Source: Hepatocystis sp. ex Piliocolobus tephrosceles
Taxonomy: Eukaryota > Apicomplexa > Aconoidasida > Haemosporida > Plasmodiidae
DNA: 24,048 bases
Reading direction: 5' to 3'
Assembly (NCBI GenBank): GCA_902459845.2
Contig: CABPSV020000189.1
Location: forward strand, 1 to 24,048
Shown: in pieces, positions 9,801-18,724 of the stretch
Layout: every line of letters starts with the position of its first letter
Numbering within the stretch: position 1 is the stretch's first letter
Translations under genes and position numbers: made by a program
The notes under the pieces: model-generated
Seen by the model: only the letters and a program-made list of their open reading frames with translations
Databases searched by the model: none
Told to the model about the DNA's origin: nothing

Positions 9801-11728
9801 TTAGTAGTGGTGTTAGATGTAAGAGTAGGAGTCGTAGTGTTAGTGTAATTAATACAATTCATGTTATTGTAACCATTATATGTATCTTTATCATATGTAT
9901 CAGTCATAATATTATAATCTACAGATGTTATATTTTCATTTTTAGTATATGGTAAAATATTATTATACATATTTTTATTAAAAGAATTAATTATATTTTT
10001 GTTATTATTTTCATTATAAATGTTACCATAGGTATTTGTAGTATTTTTGTTATTTTTGTTGATATAGTTATTTTCTATATTATTTGTTGTGTTTACTCTA
10101 TTATTCGTAGTGCTGTTACCTACAATGTTAGTAATACTAGGTATGTTGTTGTTCATGTTAATCATATTAGTTATGTTCGAAATGTTTGATGTATTTGACA
10201 TAATATAATTTATGTGAAAATTATTATTTAAGTTTAGAGGTACTTGATGATTTTTTTCTTGTAACGTATAATTTCTGATTGGTAATAACATTTGATTTGA
10301 TAAAAGTGTATTGGTATTGTTATTGCTTCTATAACTGGTCCTATTACTATTCTTATGATCATTCATGTTTGTATCCATGTTTGTATCCATGTTTGTACTA
10401 ATATTTGTACCCATGTTTGTACCAATATCTGTACCAATATCTGTATCAATATCTGTACTCATATCTGTATTCACATCTGTGTTCATATAGTTGTTCACAT
10501 TTCCGTTACTATAGCTATTCAAAGTTGTGCAGTTATTACCACTTATGTTACTGTTATTACCCATATTGTCGTTATTGAACTGTTTATTAATATAATCTGA
10601 ATAGTATCCATTATGTGTATTTTTATTCATAATGCTGTTATAATTGTTCATATTAGTATGATTATAAAATTCCAACATTGGTTTAGAATCATTAACTATT
10701 TGTATATCGTTACTGTTGTCGTTTGTGATTTCGTTGGTAATTTCGTTGGTAATTTCGTTAGTAATTTCGTTAGTAATTCCGTTGGTAATTTCGTTGGTAA
10801 TTCCGTTCGTAATTTCGTTTGTGATTTTTTTAGTGATGTCTTCAGTTATATCGTTAGTTATGTCATTACCATTAGAACTACCATTAGAACCATTAGTTTG
10901 TTGAGATTCTACATTAAATAAATGATAAATTGAGTCTACAAACATTTTTTTTATATTATACTTCGACATAATATTTGATTGGTTAGTTTCTTCCGTTTTT
11001 TTTTGATAATGACTTGGTTCAATAATATTTAAATTATTAATTTCATAGATACTACTGTTATCTTTATTTATAATACTTGTAAAATGATTTGAATTGATGT
11101 CAGAACTATTATTATGGTAATTATTTATATAGTTGTTTGTACAATCAGTTGTATCAAGATAATTTATACGATTGTTCATTTGATTTATACCATAGTTGTT
11201 AGGATGATTATTTGTATAAGTACTAATACGATACAAAGTGTTTTGATTTCCTATTTTATGTATATGTGGATTTGTTACAATATTATTAACAGTTTCATTT
11301 GTATAATTTTTAGTTGTATTCATATTAAAATTAAAGTTTTTTATATTTATATTACAATTTACTAATTTATTAAAATTATTTTTAACAATATTACTATTAT
11401 TATTATTATTACTACTACTACTACTTCTACTAGTATTACTTTGACATGTATCTGTATATAAAAATGCATCATATTCTTTAGTTTTATTTTTATGTTCACT
11501 ATTATCTTCTTCTATATTATATGTATCGATACGATTATTTCGACGATTTATATTTTGTAGATATGTTGTATAATTACTGTTATTATTATTTCCATGAATG
11601 TTATTTTCAGTTACTGGTACAATTACAGCATTATGTATATCATTTAACTCTATGTTTTGTTTAGTTTTTGTAAGTAATGTACTGTCATAAAATGAATTAT
11701 TATTATAATAATTGTTTTGATTATTAGT
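6887..11728 (-). CDS. ApiAP2 transcription factor, central and C-terminal part, copy 1 (partial)
   Basis: The minus-strand frame is open from the N gap at 11728 down to TAA at 6887-6889, giving 1613 residues without the N-terminus. One AP2 domain lies at 9392-9541. Almost everything else is Asn-rich, low-complexity sequence with six tandem-repeat tracts (ITNE, TD/TNM, EENNTF, DGGEK, NGTK and NENVV types). Lysine-rich sequence (MPKKKQR and RYSKKKTLTKEKVK) directly after the AP2 domain could serve as a nuclear signal. ApiAP2 proteins are the main sequence-specific transcription factors of Apicomplexa, so a nuclear DNA-binding role is likely. I cannot name the family member. The frame continues in phase through 100 N to a Met at 12655, giving an apparent 1922 residues, but that junction is unverified. 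Confidence 0.85.
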   Translation of the reverse strand, partial: TNNQNNYYNNNSFYDSTLLTKTKQNIELNDIHNAVIVPVTENNIHGNNNNSNYTTYLQNINRRNNRIDTYNIEEDNSEHKNKTKEYDAFLYTDTCQSNTSRSSSSSNNNNNSNIVKNNFNKLVNCNINIKNFNFNMNTTKNYTNETVNNIVTNPHIHKIGNQNTLYRISTYTNNHPNNYGINQMNNRINYLDTTDCTNNYINNYHNNSSDINSNHFTSIINKDNSSIYEINNLNIIEPSHYQKKTEETNQSNIMSKYNIKKMFVDSIYHLFNVESQQTNGSNGSSNGNDITNDITEDITKKITNEITNGITNEITNGITNEITNEITNEITNEITNDNSNDIQIVNDSKPMLEFYNHTNMNNYNSIMNKNTHNGYYSDYINKQFNNDNMGNNSNISGNNCTTLNSYSNGNVNNYMNTDVNTDMSTDIDTDIGTDIGTNMGTNISTNMDTNMDTNMNDHKNSNRTSYRSNNNTNTLLSNQMLLPIRNYTLQEKNHQVPLNLNNNFHINYIMSNTSNISNITNMINMNNNIPSITNIVGNSTTNNRVNTTNNIENNYINKNNKNTTNTYGNIYNENNNKNIINSFNKNMYNNILPYTKNENITSVDYNIMTDTYDKDTYNGYNNMNCINYTNTTTPTLTSNTTTNTTTNTTNNSNTTSNNNNNTNSTTSSNNINSSGNTNTTITNNTNNNNHYNYNSNNNNNLFLNNNISNEIEYDMDYDILNYNTKILTKIKGVRFDQSGKRWVASWSQNGNQKRQYFPIKKFGQLKAKYLAINARMKAVGNMPKKKQRTVENKRYSKKKTLTKEKVKIDICEENNTFEENNTFEENNTFEENNTFDENNTFDENNTFDENNTFEENNTFEENNNFNDRDNQITCTNNNFTHNNNESDNNTDHIFNVPEDLYQIDTNKDKVNNNVYSNQGEQIDNNMIQLHNKYLVDENEEEIIKTYLNKNIQISNVDNMDINNKTDELKKKDNYIRNEKEDGGEKDDGEEDGGEEDGGEEDGGEKDGGEKDGGEEDGGEEDGGEEDGGEKDGGEKKEKEGSNIITNTISYNVSSSYNNKCTVVEEYTVMNNLLKSDTNITIKEGTDELENENNNYEYITNENRNENGKKQKIVCTQSDNIALYENTNKKIKKSLTVNTINNSCINNLENKFETDIEKMNLRVFGVNTNNIYMNDVSININKERLSYTHDNDDSNGDSNVNNPSESSSEQHNNPTIEHVNITKLAFNKNSSCELLDENEDVSYYSNEINTPVEICINGTIYDNSDTYEINKNNKTYYNYYDNYQLGEKKIEQYTENTAKYTVNNGTNDETNDETNNGTKNGTKNGTKNGTKNGTKNGTKNGTKNGIKDEEIKINLDEMYELSDADNTFWENNRNIDEAIMDTILMIEKIKNKKIKMLIVPNKYVLLQMNTKHNNGNGSSGSNTSSSTTSSVISGHNYEELRKLLLNEKILLCYKLSNYYNNQSIYVYNHKNQLSVNNNINVNQTVNQYENVVSNENVVLNENVVLNENVVLNENLVVNENLVVNENINLKENELSNDDTTMDTMGSIHNWPITNEEDISIMNINNVYVQMKQMIKEQNKNDFFINTEISDQTDQQLDNFIDNDMDSQTGSQISN
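7145..7269. repeat. NENVVL 18-base coding repeat, copy 1
   Basis: About seven tandem 18-base units encode NENVVL, NENLVV and close variants near the C-terminus of the ApiAP2 protein. The units are nearly identical at the DNA level, so expansion is recent or maintained by slippage. Confidence 0.85.
7694..7823. repeat. NGTK 12-base coding repeat, copy 1
   Basis: Seven NGTK units and one NGIK follow two NDET units on the minus strand. The 12-base DNA units are almost perfect. Their position separates the repetitive middle of the protein from a more complex C-terminal block. Confidence 0.85.
8628..8796. repeat. DGGE[E/K] 15-base coding repeat, copy 1
   Basis: About eleven 15-base units encode DGGEE, DGGEK and one DDGEE on the minus strand. 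The tract is strongly acidic and is unusual here for its glycine and lower A+T content. The plus strand across it is open and Ser/Pro-rich, which I treat as a shadow frame. Confidence 0.88.
9134..9295. repeat. EENNTF/DENNTF 18-base coding repeat, copy 1
   Basis: Nine 18-base units encode four EENNTF, three DENNTF, one EENNTF and a final EENNNF. The tract lies shortly C-terminal of the AP2 domain and its basic tail. The E-to-D switch in the middle three units is shared by both copies of the duplication. Confidence 0.9.
9392..9541 (-). other. AP2 DNA-binding domain, copy 1
   Basis: About 50 residues read IKGVRFDQSGKRWVASW, then SQNGNQKRQYFPIKKFG, then QLKAKYLAINARMKAV. The order is three beta strands (GVRF; RWVASW; KRQYFPI) followed by an amphipathic helix with AINAR, the standard apicomplexan AP2 fold. 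Conserved W of RWVASW, the NG turn and the basic KRQYF strand are all present, so the domain looks functional. Only one such domain is seen in the sequenced part of the protein. Confidence 0.93.
10366..10490. repeat. TDI/TNM 12-base coding repeat, copy 1
   Basis: About ten degenerate four-residue units (NTDV, NTDM, STDI, DTDI, GTDI, GTNM, NTNM types) are encoded on the minus strand by 12-base units with GTATC or GTACC cores. It lies N-terminal of the AP2 domain. Confidence 0.82.
10717..10868. repeat. ITNE/ITNG 12-base coding repeat, copy 1
   Basis: About a dozen four-residue units (ITND, ITED, ITKK, ITNE, ITNG) are encoded by 12-base units on the minus strand. It is the most N-terminal of the clear repeat tracts in this part of the protein, preceded by a short NGSNGSSNG linker. 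Confidence 0.85.
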
Positions 11729-11828
11729 NNNNNNNNNNNNNNNNNNNNNNNNNNNNNNNNNNNNNNNNNNNNNNNNNNNNNNNNNNNNNNNNNNNNNNNN
11801 NNNNNNNNNNNNNNNNNNNNNNNNNNNN
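11729..11828. other. Assembly gap of exactly 100 N
   Basis: A run of 100 N interrupts the sequence. A round 100 is the common placeholder for a gap of unknown size. The left flank is ApiAP2 coding sequence that in copy 2 continues for at least another 482 bases, and the right flank repeats the start of the window. So at least part of the ApiAP2 gene is missing here and the true distance is unknown. Confidence 0.98.
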
Positions 11829-12655
11829 AAAAAATTGGTGTTTTTTTTTAAATTTTTATCTTCTTTAACAAAATTAGTGTAGTAAAACATATCATCATAG
11901 GTTTCATCATACCAACTAAACGAACTCGAAGAAGAGCAATCACTACATTCATTTAATCTGTGCTTAATAAAAGCATTATTGTAGTATTTGTGTTTTATGT
12001 ATGTTTTTTTATTTTTATTTATTCTTTCAGTTTGTTCGTTATTAACAAAAGAGTTTAGGGATATTACACTAGAACTAGAACACGACAACTCATCACTAAA
12101 ATATGAATTTTCATTTGTTGCATTTATAACTTCGGTAATATAATCATTATCATCATTATTATTATTATTATTATTACTATTACTATTGTTTTGTTTATTA
12201 TATGTATGATTAATACTATTGTTATTTTTTTTATTTTTATAAACAATGTCATAATCTAAAAAACATTTAGCTAACTCTTCATTATTGATATTAATGGCAT
12301 TACCTTCAGTTGTGTAGCCAACAGTAACTTTCTTTTTTAGTTTAGATAAAGTTTGTTTGTTTATTTTAGTTTTACATACTTCAAAAAAATCTTTTTTTTT
12401 TTTTTTTTTTTTACTTGCTTCATCACTTTTCGTTTTCAACTTATTTAATTCTTCTGCCAACTCTTGATAAGTTTTTATCTTTTTATTTATGTTATTAAAT
12501 ATTTCATTGTATTTAGCGAACTTGTTTTTTTTCTTTTTATTTCCCCGTGTTATATTCCGTTCTTCACTATTTAATTTTTTTTCTAGTAACTTTCGTGAGG
12601 TTTCAAGTTCAGACAAAGCGTTGCTTAACAAGGTGTTAACTGTTTCGTTATCCAT
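11829..12655 (-). CDS. N-terminal fragment of a large Asn/Lys-rich protein, copy 2 (partial)
   Basis: This is the second copy of the frame at 1-827, with an identical translation from the Met at 12653-12655 to the edge of the gap. Its 3' continuation lies in the N gap. The frame happens to stay open into the ApiAP2 fragment at 11728 because the 100 N plus 2 bases make 34 codons, but this proves nothing about real continuity. If the array is real, this is the start of a complete ApiAP2 gene at 6887-12655. If it is a scaffolding artefact, it may belong to another gene. Confidence 0.75.
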
Positions 12656-12726
12656 TGTGTATGTATGTATGTTTGTATATATTTTTTGTGTTATGTGGGT
12701 TTATTCCCTAGTCTGTTTATTTTGTT

Positions 12727-12761
<35 letters not shown>

Positions 12762-12876
12762 TTTTTCTTTTTGCATTTCATAAGAATAATTGCAAATTTT
12801 TAACTAACAATATGTTTTTTGTTACTTTTTTTTTATATACAAAGCCCATTTGCCATGCCACGCATTTATAGGTATA

Positions 12877-12924
<48 letters not shown>

Positions 12925-12950
12925 TATATTTTTTTTTTTTTTTTTTATTT

Positions 12951-12997
<47 letters not shown>

Positions 12998-13034
12998 CCT
13001 CCCGTATGTGACAACTATGAGCTTACATTTTCAG

Positions 13035-13069
<35 letters not shown>

Positions 13070-13383
13070 TTGTGCGATTTTGTTATATACATATATTTTT
13101 TACCATTATAATATTACATTTTGTTATTTAATAGCTCATAAAAAGAATAATAATTTTGTGTCAACAAAAAAAAAAAAAGAAAAAAAACTAAGTTTAAATA
13201 TAGCATTACAAAATAAATAAATAAATAAATAAATAAATAAATGATAAAACAGTTGAGTAAACGAATAAACAAATGTGTAAATGATTAAATAGATTGCAAA
13301 ATAAATAACAAATTTGCGTATAATCAAATTTGTAAAACCAATTGAACTACAAACAGCGAATCTTCACACCACCTAAATAGCGT

Positions 13384-13418
<35 letters not shown>

Positions 13419-13600
13419 CAATAAAACTATTGTAAATGATATATATATATATATATAGTAAAAGTAGTAGTATCTATAATCATTCGTGTACATGATCCCA
13501 CACGTAAATAACATTGAATTGTAAGTTGCGAATAAAAAGGAAATAATAATATTAAACGTACCTACGTTCGTTTTTTTTTTTTTTTTTTTTTTTATTAAGC
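12656..13600. promoter_or_regulatory. Head-to-head intergenic region, copy 2
   Basis: Second copy of the divergent upstream region between the minus-strand Met at 12655 and the plus-strand ATG at 13601. It has the same length (945 bases) and the same order of TTTA, (TA)n, poly-T, TAAA and poly-A tracts as copy 1. No gene is seen. Confidence 0.5.
12881..12921. repeat. (TA)n dinucleotide tract, copy 2
   Basis: Counterpart of 1053-1093, with the same length and flanks. Confidence 0.85.
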
Positions 13601-13870
13601 ATGGGTTTTTTTTATACGGACTATCATAAACCATGCGATAGAACCATAAAATTTAAGAGAGCTAGGATAATATATGTATTAGGATTTTTTCTATTACCAG
13701 CATTTGTAACATATATTGGGACTAACTATTTCATTTTAAACTTTTTTCTTGAAACTTTTAGACCAGTAGAAGTACCTAAAGAAGTGGATTATAAAATTAT
13801 TAAAAATATTTATCACGGTAAGAAACCACCATCAAAGAGTTCAGATTATGATGATAATACAAATATCTAA
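13601..13870 (+). CDS. Hypothetical 89-residue membrane protein, copy 2
   Basis: The translation is identical to the gene at 1773-2042: a basic N-terminus, a hydrophobic stretch at about residues 23-50, and a hydrophilic tail ending DNTNI. The upstream poly-T tract and ATG context are also the same. Function is unknown. If the duplication is real the cell would carry two identical genes; if not, this is the same gene assembled twice. Confidence 0.75.
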   Translation: MGFFYTDYHKPCDRTIKFKRARIIYVLGFFLLPAFVTYIGTNYFILNFFLETFRPVEVPKEVDYKIIKNIYHGKKPPSKSSDYDDNTNI

Positions 13871-14230
13871 TGATAAACAAAAACACAGAGCATTTCATTT
13901 GTGTTTATTTTATGTGATATTACCTCTAAGAAAATGTAAAAAATAAACAAATACATGAAAAATAAACAAATATATGCAAAATAAAAAAGTACATACAAAA
14001 TAAACAAAACTCAACCAGAGAATTCAAATATAATAGATATACACCTTATGTCAGCTTTGGAACTTTAATAGATTTATGTTATTTATATAAATAAATAAAA
14101 AAAAAAAAAAAAGACCATTTAAAAAGATGATTGTATTTTATCTATTTTTTTTCTACCATCAGTACACTACTATTTTATTACTTCTGTCTCAATTAACATT
14201 ATTCGACATCTTCTGATTTTTACTTTTTAT

Positions 14231-14322
14231 GTTTCGTTTAGTTTCGTTTCGTTTCGTTTAGTTTAGTTTAGTTTAGTTTCGTTTAGTTTAATTTGGCTTA
14301 ATTTGGCTTAATTTGGCTTAGC
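14231..14322. repeat. GTTTM pentamer and TTTGGCTTAA decamer array, copy 2
   Basis: Same array as 2403-2494, with the same unit order. Confidence 0.8.
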
Positions 14323-14738
14323 TCAGTTTTGTTTATTTTAATTTATTTTAATTTAGTTATTTTTATTTTTATCTTTTTATTTTTATTTTTTTTGCAAATG
14401 CGCATATATACAGATAAAAAAATATATGCATTATATTGTTATAAACTTTTACAAACGTAAAACCTACAAGTGTAACAACACAAGCATTAATAAACTTAAT
14501 ACAAATACATACACCCTTGCAACGATTTTATAATATAAAAAAATAAAATATACATTGTCATATGGTTTGGTTTTTGTGTATAATAATATAATCCTCAGTG
14601 GATATACTTTGCTCATTTTCCGATATACATACTTTTATTTTGAATAATAGTCTATATTACTTAAGCGCTACTATGGATGTACGTGTGTATATACGTATAA
14701 CAAGAATACAATCAAAAACAAGAGCTGGGAGCTGAAAA

Positions 14739-14886
14739 TTTATTTATTTATTGTATTTATTTATTTATTTATTTATTGTATTTATTTATTTATTTATTGT
14801 ATTAATTTATTTATTTATTGTATTTATTTATTTATTTATTTATTGTATTTATTTATTTATTTATTTATTGTATTTATTTATTTATT
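14739..14886. repeat. Expanded TTTA/TTGTA array, copy 2
   Basis: TTTA runs are separated by six TTGTA-type interruptions, one of them reading TTGTATTAATTT. Copy 1 has only two such interruptions, plus about 80 bases of unique sequence that are absent here. The change looks like loss of the unique segment together with gain of repeat units, or the reverse in copy 1. Confidence 0.85.
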
Positions 14887-15054
14887 TTTTTTGTTTATTA
14901 ATAATAATATCGTCTTAGTCATTATTTTATATTGTATTTAAAATGTTTACTTTCCCTTTTTTTCGCCACTCATACATATACGATTATATACAATTTTATG
15001 TACCTAATATCAGCAATTAAATATATGTTTGTAATTTAAGATAAACATGTTGCA

Positions 15055-15060
<6 letters not shown>

Positions 15061-15102
<42 letters not shown>
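15061..15102. repeat. (TA)n tract, copy 2
   Basis: Counterpart of 3226-3267 with the same length. Confidence 0.85.
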
Positions 15103-15105
<3 letters not shown>

Positions 15106-15559
15106 GTTTAAACAAGTGTGTTATGTGTTAATTGAATTTGTTCAGTTCTATACATGTGTTACAAAGGAAGAGTTTCAGTAGTGCATTTTTCATATGAAAA
15201 AAAAAAAAAAAAAAAAAAAAAATTGACACGTAATATGTGATTAAATAATGTTGATTAATGTTTAACAAAGCAAAAGTATAACTGATTAAACGTGTTAACA
15301 TGTAAACATATGCATATCTTGCATATGTATATCTATTCATATGTATATGTTTTATTTATTTATTAATTTATTTATTTATTTATTTAATTTTTTTTTAATT
15401 TAATTTTAGCAAAAATAGTATAAATCATTTCCTAAGTATTTTTTACTCTTATCATTATAAAATCGAATAATATGAAAAAACATATTGGAGTAATACGAAA
15501 TTTATATGTATGAATATCCTATGATTTATTAGTTTTGTAATTTCTACTAATTTAGCTTC

Positions 15560-16439
15560 ATGGATTATTCAGAGGTACATAAAAAATAAAATGAAATATG
15601 AGTTTAAAAATGTGACAATGTTATAAATTTGATGGCTACATGCGTAATGACGAAACATGTTATACTGAAAAATATTAATAAATTGCCCTATTTTTTTTTT
15701 TTTTTTTTTATTATTTTTTTTTATTTTTTTTTTTTCACTTTAAAGTTTGATGAAGATGATGAAGATTTATATGAAGGACTAGAAGCGGACCAAGTGGTAA
15801 GAATTTGGAATTTTTTAGAAAAGTCAATATGTGCGTAGGGTCATACAGAAACGTACACATTTTGCATATATGTATATATATGTACCAATGTATAAAACAT
15901 TGGTATAAAACAGTGATATAAAACAGTGGTATAATATAATGAAAAGTTGTATTCATTTTTGTATTAATCAAAATTTCATCTTTTTTTTTTTTTAAAAAAT
16001 GATTATTATAGGACACTTTTGAAAAAAAGGATGTTGAAAAAAAACAAGATGTTGAAAAAAAACAGGATGTTGAAAAGAAAAAGGAGGTTGAGCAAACTAT
16101 TAAACCAAAAGAAGTAAATAAAATAAGACAAATAAAGTACATAATAAAAAGAAGGATTTTTACGATTACATGCTGATGTGTGTGTGTGTATATATACATA
16201 CATATGTAAGTATATATACATATGTAAGTATATATGTATATATTAGCAGAACTCATCATTTAATTATTTTATCTCTTCGTATTTTTTTACTTTTAGATAT
16301 TTTTTGAAAAATCCAGAAAAAGTTTATACAAGAAGTTAAGTTCTTCGAAGATAACATATACCAAAAAAGGTACTTTTTTTTTTTTTTTTTTTTTTTTTTT
16401 CGCTCACTAAAAACGCGTATACATACATCCACACATTTT

Positions 16440-16472
<33 letters not shown>

Positions 16473-17169
16473 CATGTTTTGAATAAAACATATTTGAATA
16501 GAGCCGTGTTTGTTTTTGGGAGCACCCCAGGCAACTGAACAGCCCGAAACGGAAGAGAGTAACAACGAATTTTTATTGTTGTTAAATTTGTTATATTACA
16601 TGAATGATTTGTTAATAAAAAAACATTGTGAACAAATTGGGAAAGTTAAAAGAGTAGAAATATTAGAAGATGAAAACACATGTAAATCAATAGGTATGTG
16701 TCTAGTTGAATTTTATTTTTTAGATCACTCACAAAATTACGTAGGTTATCTAAAAGAAAAATTAAGAGTAGATGTTAAAACATTAGATAGTGATATAGAA
16801 GAACAAATAAAAGCAGATAAGTTATATAATTATGGAGGATATTTAAATTATAATATTATTGAGTTAATTAAAAAAAAATATTTAGATTATTCACATGTCA
16901 ATGAAAACACACAAGAACTATTAAACAAACCTTTGAGTTTAAATAAACACCCCTTATTTACATGGTTTAATACGAATTTAAGTGATGTTTTAAATACTTA
17001 TGTAAAAACAAAAATGAAAAAAAATAAAAAAAATAAAATGAACACAGCTAATGATTACTCTAATTTTCAAATTAATGATAATTCAGACTCGGATAGTGAC
17101 ATATCGTCTCATGTTATTGATTATGTTTCCAGAAAAAATAAAGCTCTTTCTGCAAATAAAATGTCATAG
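15560..17169 (+). CDS. RRM protein resembling CPSF6/CFIm68, five exons, copy 2
   Basis: Exons map to 15560-15574, 15746-15796, 16012-16113, 16297-16369 and 16502-17169, with the same splice sites and an identical predicted 302-residue protein as copy 1. The last intron differs: its first poly-T tract is 27 T followed by CGCTC, where copy 1 has 29 T, and its second tract carries a G at 16440 where copy 1 has T. The first exon encodes only five residues and the gene depends on correct splicing of very short exons. The family call rests on the acidic DLY N-terminus, the RNP2-like LLLLNL and the RNP1-like KSIGMCLVEF. Confidence 0.7.
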
Positions 17170-17709
17170 CTATTTAAGCAATTTAATTTTTTTTTTTTTT
17201 TTTTTTTTTTTACGTTCTTTCATAGTATACTCTATATATCACATTTTATAGAAATCGACCCCTTGTAATTATATGCTATAACATAACATCGTGTTATGCT
17301 TTTCACTGCATTATATATGTCACATATTTTTGTTCTTACAATGTTGGTTTTTTTTTTTTTTTTTTAAAACTGTAACATAGCTAAGTTGAATTTTTAAAAT
17401 AGTTTTATATTGTTGTTAGAGCACATTTTTTTTTTTTTTTTTAAGAAAGACTGTTTAATAAATTATGCAAGCTGTCTATAGCCTAATTACATAATACTAG
17501 TAAGGCACTCTTATTTTCTGTTATCACGATGCACTCGTTTGCATACATACATATATATATATATGTATATATGTACATATCTGAAAAAAAGGACGAGTAA
17601 CAAAGTAAAATACACAGATAATAAAAAAAAAAAAAAAAAAAGACGAAGCATATGAAAAAAAAAGCATTTTTTTTAAAAGCTCGAAAAATTGTATCAAAGT
17701 AAGATACCA

Positions 17710-17748
<39 letters not shown>

Positions 17749-18724
17749 TGTTAAGTTGTGTTTTATTTTAAAAAATTAAAATCACTTGTAAATTTTAAAG
17801 ATAAAAAAAAAAAAACTTCAAAAAAATTACTGCAAATTTAATTCAAGTAACATCACGCACATAGAGATGTATATACATATATGCATCTATCAAACGTGCT
17901 TTTTTTTTTTTTTTTTTTTTTTTTCTGCTTTTTACAATATTTTATACATATCTTAAAATATATGTATACTATATAAATAAAATAAAGAAAAAAAACATTT
18001 TTTTTTTTTTTTTTTTTATAAAGTTATAAAAACGTATGTTCATCATACATAGCCATAGCCATCGAGGTAATATTAAAATAATGAATTAAAATATATAATA
18101 TTTATATAATGTAATTATGTGTAATTAGTATGTAAAATAAATCGATAGTCAAATATATCTGTGCATTAGTATTAAAATTTAATTAAATATGTTGGTATAT
18201 ATATATATATATACACATGTATACATATGTATATGTATGTATTTATTTAAGTGAAGAAAAAAAAAAAACAGATAAATAGATTAATAAAAATAGATGAATA
18301 AAAATAGATGATAAAAATAAATGAATAAAAATAAATGAATAAAAATAAATGAATAAAAATAAATGAATAAAAATAAATGAATAAAAATAAATGAATAAAA
18401 ATAAATAAATAAAAAAAGTGGATGCATGAATATCTAATAATTAAAATAGTGATAAAAATAAGAGCTAAATTATTTTTAACATAATGTATATACTTACATA
18501 TGCGTGCGCGCATCTTCGAATATACTTATGAATAAGCATTAAAATAGTCATTCTTTTGTAACTACTGTATATATATACGGTTGTAACAGTTGTTAATTTT
18601 TTTTTTTTTTTCTTTTTTTATTAAATATGTTATAATAAACTTGTACAATTTTAGCATTATTTTAGGGGCTGTTTTTTTTTTTTTTTTTTCAACCAATTTT
18701 ATTCACCTTGTTATATTCCTTCAT
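17170..18724. other. Tail-to-tail intergenic region, copy 2
   Basis: Counterpart of 5332-6886 with the same length and contents: poly-T and poly-A tracts, (TA)n, the 14-base array (18281-18413) and the GC-rich palindrome (about 18501-18512). No gene is seen. Confidence 0.6.
18281..18413. repeat. 14-base AAAAATAAATGAAT array, copy 2
   Basis: Same array as 6443-6575, same number of units. Confidence 0.85.

Larger units (their letters stand above)
1..11728. repeat. Copy 1 of an about 11.7 kb duplicated unit
   Basis: This block matches 11829-23566 base for base over nearly all its length. The offset between copies is 11828 up to about position 2910, 11835 from about 3060 to 4540, and 11838 from the last intron of the RRM gene to the gap. 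The translations of all shared genes are identical. The unit ends abruptly inside the ApiAP2 coding sequence at the N gap. I compared offsets, translations and selected stretches by eye and did not align every base, so scattered single substitutions could have been missed. Confidence 0.95.
13871..15559. other. Repeat-rich intergenic region, copy 2
   Basis: Counterpart of 2043-3724 and 7 bases longer. It contains the pentamer array (14231-14322), an expanded TTTA/TTGTA array (14739-14886), (TA)n (15061-15102), a poly-A tract and a TTTA run. I see no supported gene. Confidence 0.6.
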
